A DNA stretch of 64,000 bases from the NCBI GenBank assembly GCA_022606135.1, contig JABYQN010000020.1:1-64000 (forward strand), given 5' to 3'. Made by a program: the position numbers and the translations under genes. Position 1 is the first letter of the stretch, and every line of letters begins with the position of its first letter. The notes beneath the pieces are model-generated. The model was not told the origin of the DNA and made no database searches. It worked only from the letters and a program-made list of their open reading frames with translations. Positions 58,063-64,000 of this stretch are shown one piece after another. This DNA comes from Fomes fomentarius (lineage: Eukaryota > Basidiomycota > Agaricomycetes > Polyporales > Polyporaceae).

Positions 58063-61000
58063 ATGGCTTCCCAGGTCAACTTGGAAGATTCCCCACTTGC
58101 AACTCGACGACAATCTCATATCTCTCAGCGTAGCCACAACATGGCTACGGCGACCGTGGCTCCCACAGAAGATGGCATGCCAAGCCTTCGGGAACGGAAA
58201 CCTGCTAAGGGATTCACACCACTCGCAGTTCGGATTCAAGTTCCAACGGTGGACCGTGCACGACTGTGGCCACAGACGGAACGTGTATTGGAATTTCAGA
58301 GAAGATGGGAGAGGATCAAGAAGCAACTGCCCCCGCAATTCTCTCGTAAACATAGTAAGATCTCAAAATCTCTTCTCTCCCGAGTCCGCCGCTACCAGAC
58401 TGAAGACTCGCACCATAGTCGGCATGATTCAATAGGTTGGTGTGACGAACGTCCAGCCAGAGCAAACGACGTGTTGATGACTAAACCATGCTACAGGTGG
58501 CGTTATCGGGACAGGCTTCTTCCTGGGCTCCGCTGTAAGTGCGACGTGATGCTCGAGGTACACCGCCCAACGAGTGCTAGCGCGAAGCAGTATCGGCTGA
58601 AAGCCAGGTAGGCGATGCTTGAGCGGCCTCCCCACGACATCTTTCGGCCGCAAACTGTGTCGATCTGGCGCTCACCTGGCGGTGGTGAATATACCGGCGA
58701 CTGGCTGAACCTTATCACCCCTCAGGACGCTTTGCGATTCGGCGGTCCGGTTGGGGCATTGCTTGGATACTTCATCGTCGGGTCCATCGTCTACTGCCTC
58801 TGCGTTTCCGTGGGAGAGATGATCGCCTTCCTGTACGTCTCGAGTTCCGTGAATTCCGAATTGGACTCAAGTGCTCTGTCAGACCCAATGTCGGCGGGGT
58901 CGTTGGCCTTGCTGACCTCTATGTTGATCCCGCGCTCGGATTCTCAATGGGCTGGTCTGCATGGTACAACTGGAGTATTACTCTGCGTACGTATTATTGT
59001 CGCTTCATCAGCTTGGAGCGCATACCTAGCATGGTTGTCCTCAGCCACGGAGATCACCGCAGCAACCGTTGTATTGAATTACTGGCAGGAACAATCAAGA
59101 CTACAGTGAGTCCCTTGCTAAACCGTGCTCTAGTCTCTGCTGAAATAATATGGCTAGCGTCGCAGTGATATCAGCCTTTTTCGTGAGTACGGCCCATTCC
59201 AGCGTTGGTTGATGAGAATGAACACGCTATGAGCTGACGATCTTTGCTTCGATAGCTCGTCGTTGCAACAATAATTAATTGCTTCCCAGCGCGATGGTAT
59301 GGCGAGATGGAGTTCATCCTCTCTTGCATGAAGGTCACCACAATTGTCGTCATTAGTGAGCTTCAGACTATTGAATGGTGGACGACGAGTGATTGAACTA
59401 ACATACTGGCAGTAATTCTGAGCCTCCTCATCGACCTCGGGATATCGTCTCAAGGGTGTGTTCTGTCTCTGAGAACAGGTTATATTCTGTCTGATGTGCC
59501 ATGTGTGTAGCCCTATAGGCTTCAAGTATTGGATAGCCCAACCATTTGCAACGAATTATCTAGGCATAGCTGGGCATAAGGGTCAGTTCCTCGGCTTCTG
59601 GGCGGTTATCATGCAAGCATCGTTTTCCTTCTTCGGATCAGAAGTCGCAGGCATCGTATGTGTCTCCAGTACTTTGTAGACGGAGGATCGCTGACTCCTT
59701 CACAGGCTGCGGGAGAAGTTATTGACGCATCACGGGTATGTGATCCATACAGATGTACGTGTCCCGATGCTGACTTCTCATCGCAGAATGTACCGAGAGC
59801 ACTGCGAAAAGTCTGGATCAGGATGTACGTAGCCCTTGACTACGTGTAGGGATCTACCTGTCTCACTTTTACCCTCACCAAGTACGCTTTTCTACCTCGG
59901 CGGGGTCCTATGCTCAGGTCTCCTGGTGCCGTTGAACGACCCAGGCCTAACGATCGACGACAAGACGGGCCGACATTCACCTTTTGTCATCGTATTCAGA
60001 CGCGCCGGATGGAAAGTGGTGCGTAATGACATTTCTCTACCCATACCTGGATCTGTAACTCGCACTCCGATCTTTCCCTTTGCAAATATATATCAGCTCC
60101 CAGATTTGGTGAACGCCGCCATTTTGCTCTCAGCGTGGTCTGCAGCGGCAGCCGACATATACATCAGCAGTCGCTTCCTCTTCTTCCTCGCCCACCGTAA
60201 ACACGCGCCTGCCATTTTCGCTCATTTGTTCCGGTACCCCCGCAGACAGAAGAGCGGGCGCCGTCGCACAAGACGCAACGAGGGCAGCGACATGGAGAGG
60301 AGCGAAGATTCGGATGTCGGATCTAACACTTCCTCGGACAGCGATAGTGGTGCGTACGTCTCCCATGAGCCGTCTACGCCTCGACCTGACTCATGGACCC
60401 CTCATATGTGCTTAATCAGACTCTGTATCTGTCCGTGACAGCAGTTTCGACTCGAATGCATGGCAGCCGAGGGCAGCGGCGACTGCAACGGATGAGATTC
60501 CAGGAGAGCCTATCGTCCCAAAGCAGAAATACAGCTATGTGCTGCCCCTCGCGAGCGTGCTCACGTCTTCGTCTGTGGGCCTCCTGACCTTCCTGAGTTA
60601 CAAGACGGGGAGCAGCGCAGAGACGGTATTCAGCTGGCTTGTGAGTGTGGCGAGCGTCGCGTCGCTGCAGTCGTGGACTGCCATTCTCTTTACGTACATC
60701 AGGTGCGTGGTGATCTTGCGCTGTATGGCCGGAGTTCGTCTGACAAGTATCGGGCACAGGTGGCATCAAGGGACTGTGTTCTACGAGAACAAGTACAGGA
60801 TGATGGCTGAGGGTGATCCCGAGGCTGAGAAGAGGCTGAAGCATATACAGGACATTAAGCAGAACAGACATTGGGGTCAACCATACGTGAGTCTTGCCTG
60901 GTCCCAGGTTGCATTCGCCATTCATCTTCGCGTTGCCTAGATGGCCTGGTATGCGTTCATTCTGTGCATGATGGTGCTCCTCACCAATGGATGGTATGTT

Positions 61001-61405
61001 AGCCACCTCGATACAAGTCGTCAAGAGCTTACTCCGGTTTGGCATACCCGTAGGGCGGTCTTTGTGCACAACGGATGGCGTATTGCGGACATCGGCGAGG
61101 ACCTTCCGGTGTATGACGCCAACCAGCGCCTGGCTGACCCGGTATCGCTCTTCCTCTCCGCCTACGTTCCTCTTGTAAGTTCCATCCCATTCGATGCTCG
61201 ATACTGTTACGGCGTATTGACCATGCATCTGTCCGCGCAGCCCTTTTTCCTGCTGTTGACCTTCGGCTACAAGCTAATCAAGCAGACGAGGATGATCAGT
61301 CTGGACAGGATGTCATTCGACCCCGGACGACGGCCACCGCCAGTCCCAGAAGAGGAGCCGAAGGGCAGGCTTGAGAGGGTGTTGGCTTGGCTGATGTTCA
61401 TCTAG
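58063..61405 (+). CDS. Amino-acid permease (APC superfamily)
   Basis: A many-exon plus-strand gene ending WLMFI with a stop at 61405, about 600 residues and about 12 membrane helices. Diagnostic pieces are GGVIGTGFFLGSA (helix 1, exon 58497-58534), FGGPVGALLGYFIVGSIVYC, PNVGGVVGLADLYVDPALGF, WSAWYNWSITLPTEITAATVV, FPARWYGEMEFILSCMKV, GPIGFKYWIAQPFA, SFFGSEVAGIAAGEVIDASR, and SAWSAAAADIYISSRFLFFLA. This is the fungal yeast amino-acid transporter (YAT) type of proton symporter at the plasma membrane. The start is uncertain. The frame from 58063 stays open to helix 1 but is hydrophilic, whereas another frame gives the family-like RLKTRTIVGMIQ just upstream, which ends in a stop (see findings). 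It is divergent from GH35 copy 4. Confidence 0.82.
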
Positions 61406-61657
61406 TTCAATTATGTTCAAGGTGTATTCGATCCAGGTCTTGGCGGTATACGGAGCAGTACAGTAGGTTATGCACGAATGATAGTCTACAAAATCCTTGG
61501 CGGGGGTATCGAGTCTTGGTGGAATACATAAGGAATACAAAATAACGTCCTGCGCGCTTGCTGTTCTACAAGAAATACTCGCAGGCGAGCACAGGAGGGA
61601 GGCGCACGAACAGCATGCTCGAAGATGTGAATATACACTAATAAGTAACTGAAGCCA

Positions 61658-63738
61658 TCACGACCGAGGAGGATGCGAGAACGCAGCCAGCTCGTCCCAT
61701 TCCGCCGTCGACGTCCGCGGGAGCAGCACGTCGTTGAGCGTAGACATGCTGCCACTGACATAATGTCTGGTCCCAGACGGCGGACGCGGTCCTCGGGGTC
61801 TGGTGGCACGCGCCCTGACGCGTGCCCACGTCGAGCCCAAAGCGTTGACGTGTGCAGTGTGCGAGTGCGGTGGTGCGCGGTCGCCTGTCGGGGTAGCGAC
61901 AGATACGATCGTATCCACCACATGTCCCTCGGCAGGCAACAAGACGTGAGCGGGAGTGTCCAGATGAACGCTGACTGTCGTGGACTCGACGGGGGAATTG
62001 AGCGAGAGCGTAGCGCGCAGCTGAGTCTGCTCCCGTCGACGTCGTCGTTCGAGCTTCCGCTGGTATTGGGGCCACTTGTACAGTGCGGCTATCAAGCTCC
62101 AGAGCGGGGCGAGCGAGAGGAGCAGGGCGGTGATCTGGCCGAAGCTTGTGATGGTGTTCTCGCCTGCGAAGATGCAGTTTGCCTTGATCTGCAGCTCTGA
62201 CGCTGGGAAGAGTTACAGTTCAGCGAGATATAATAGCACTCGACATCGGGAAGAGCTCACAAATGATGAAGACGAGCCACAGAACGACGGACATTGTGTT
62301 GTACCAGAAGATGAGCTGCCCGGCTCTGTCTTTCCATGCCGGAATAGAAGCAATGGCGGAGCGATACACCTGCTCATACAGTGGTCGTGGAGTGCCATTC
62401 CTAGGTGTGGCCGACGCTCGCGTACCGATGGTAGATACAGGCGACGAACGAATCGTAGGTGGCCGTGCGCGTGCGGGGCTGGTGAGCGCGAGTACGATCG
62501 TCATGAACAGCGTAATCCCAAGCGAGAACAGTAGCCAAAACACCCAGACGACCATGTACTTGTTGTTGATCTCCCTCGCAGTGAAGCGAGCAAGGAAGAA
62601 AATGAGCTTCGTGTCCCCGGAGCAATTCGTCTGGCTGTACACCGGCGACACAAAGAGTGTCACACCCCACGCCCACTGCAGCACGACCTGGGTAAGGAGG
62701 GCGAGGGCGAGGAAGAGGCGTTGGCGGCTTTGGGCGCGCTCGATGCGTCGCTTGTGGTTGGTCATGACGTCCACGGCGGTGCTGATCATCCGGTGTTCGT
62801 GGTCATCTTCGTCGTCGAGGAGGTCGCGTGCGAGTCGTTTCGCGTAGTACTCCCAGGGCGTAAGGCGCCAGATGGACAAGGTTGGTGCCACTGCGAGGGA
62901 ACTGATGCACGAGAGGGTGGCGAAGCTGTCAACATGTGTCAGTTTCAATTGAAATCACCCTTTCGGCGGCATGACATGCGAGTTTGGCGGAATAGCGCTG
63001 TATAGCGGTCAGGACTGCGCGCATCTGACACCAGGCAGGACGGGACACATCGTAGAGTGACACTGGGACATTGCGCCCATAGAGCATGCACGCATCGCGT
63101 ACTGAGGTCTTTTCGTCACTCGTACGTTGAGAATATGCAGCACAGCCGGAGATCCGATCGCTCGGGAGCAGAACCAGGCCTAATGCCACTCCAAAGAGAT
63201 ACGGTCGAGATTTGACCCGCTACTGCAAGTACGTGGACGAAGGGAACGGTGAAACTCACTTCATGGTTAGAATTGCGTGGTGCAGGGTAATGTCTTGGTT
63301 CCGTTTCTGGACCATGGCCGCAATGACGAGTGCTGCGGTCAGAAGAGTAGCAGCCCAAGTGCTGGGTACCGAGTCGCGTCGCGAAAAGACGACGAGCAGA
63401 GCTGATGGAGCATGCCATCAGCATCGCCAAGACTGCATGAATATACGTAGGCTTCAGACAGCACCGTTCACACCGTCATAATATCTTCATCTCCGCGATC
63501 GACATGACTTCTCCAGGACCCGACCGAAGCTCGCATTCAAACAGATTAGAGAAGCGGGAGAAGAATACTCACTGTTCAACAAGCTCTGGATGTAGAACGC
63601 GCTACGTACACCAACGCCAGAAATGTCCTCGTTCGGGCAGAGGGCGAGGCATCGTCCAGAGTCATCGGTCCCAGAGCAAGTCTGAGCAGCCAGAAGCGAA
63701 TCCTGGAGAACAGTGGAGTCTAGGTTGCACCACCACAT
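61658..63738 (-). CDS. Multi-pass membrane protein of unknown function
   Basis: Minus-strand, multi-exon gene. Exons read as LALCPNEDISGVGVRSAFYI, then SRRDSVPSTWAATLLTAALV, IAAMVQKRNQDITLHHAILT, then a long exon (FATLSCISSLAVAPTLSIWR to IICELFPMSS, around 62278-62930) and a C-terminal exon ending SHPPRS at 61658. About seven hydrophobic helices are visible, with a Cys-rich N-terminal segment that probably faces outside and a basic, Arg-rich cytosolic tail after the last helix. I recognise no characterised family. The start at 63738 (MWWCNLDSTVLQ) is tentative; an upstream exon near 63866 is possible. A general structural resemblance to fungal seven-helix proteins is not enough to assign a receptor role. 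Confidence 0.65.
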
Positions 63739-64000
63739 TCGTATGCGTTGCGAGGGCGGTAGCTAGCTGAACATTGGTGATTGTCCAGGAATCGAGGAAG
63801 AGGGGGAGAAAGAGATTGTAGCTGCTCCACGCATCCCGAGATATAGTCGGGAAACTCGGGAGTCATCACACGCGGTGCCGTCGATACATTTGTTGTTCTA
63901 AGTGCTGTCACAACGGCACACGTTGCGTACTGCGTGATTTGGGGTTGTGGCTACGCACGGCCGGCGTCCATCAGTCAAAGTAGAGCGGATAAGCAGCGCT
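63739..64000. other. Window edge, undetermined
   Basis: About 260 nt. A short minus-strand frame (FPDYISGCVEQLQSL, about 63830-63866) might be a 5' exon of the neighbouring membrane protein, but no phase-compatible splice was found. Confidence 0.25.

Noticed and set aside
1..64000. CRISPR arrays, rRNA, transposons
   Set aside because: No spaced direct repeats, no rRNA-like segment, and no transposase, integrase or reverse transcriptase domain was found in any frame.

Overview
The window looks like nuclear DNA of a basidiomycete, most probably a wood- or litter-decaying Agaricomycete. Genes are split by many 50-70 bp GT-AG introns, exons can be as short as 8 nt, and the gene set fits: a CYP63-like P450, fungal five-domain GH35 beta-galactosidases, an intron-containing tRNA-Ile and the nuclear-encoded complex I 51 kDa subunit.

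Layout. 0-18.7 kb is housekeeping: an ASCC1/AKAP7-type 2H phosphoesterase (5' end cut by the window), a small membrane protein, nucleoporin Seh1, tRNA-Ile(UAU), a class I aminotransferase, a dual-specificity phosphatase, then a gene-poor 6.6 kb stretch and NDUFV1. 19-30 kb is an accessory zone: a 12-exon P450, two tandem short-chain dehydrogenases, tRNA-Gly(GCC), an intact CE12/SGNH esterase and the two halves of a broken CE12 copy, which flank the P450 in opposite orientations. 30-57 kb is a carbohydrate block: a GH15-type alpha-glucosidase/trehalase-like gene, four GH35 beta-galactosidases (orders -, +, -, -) and an MFS transporter between the second and third. 58-64 kb holds an amino-acid permease and a multi-pass membrane protein of unknown function.

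How they may work together (inference): CE12 enzymes remove acetyl groups from rhamnogalacturonan, GH35 enzymes remove terminal beta-galactose from galactan side chains, and an MFS carrier sits inside the array. The 29-57 kb interval therefore reads as a fungal locus for pectin side-chain or galactan use. The four GH35 genes have TATA boxes 36-64 bp before the start codon, and each has a related GC-rich element upstream, so they may be co-regulated.

Most exon models were spliced by hand and checked for reading phase. Complete phase-consistent models were obtained for the 2H phosphoesterase, Seh1, the aminotransferase, the phosphatase, NDUFV1, the P450, both dehydrogenases, CE12, the second GH35 and the MFS carrier. 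GH15, the other three GH35 genes, the permease and the last membrane protein are only partly resolved.
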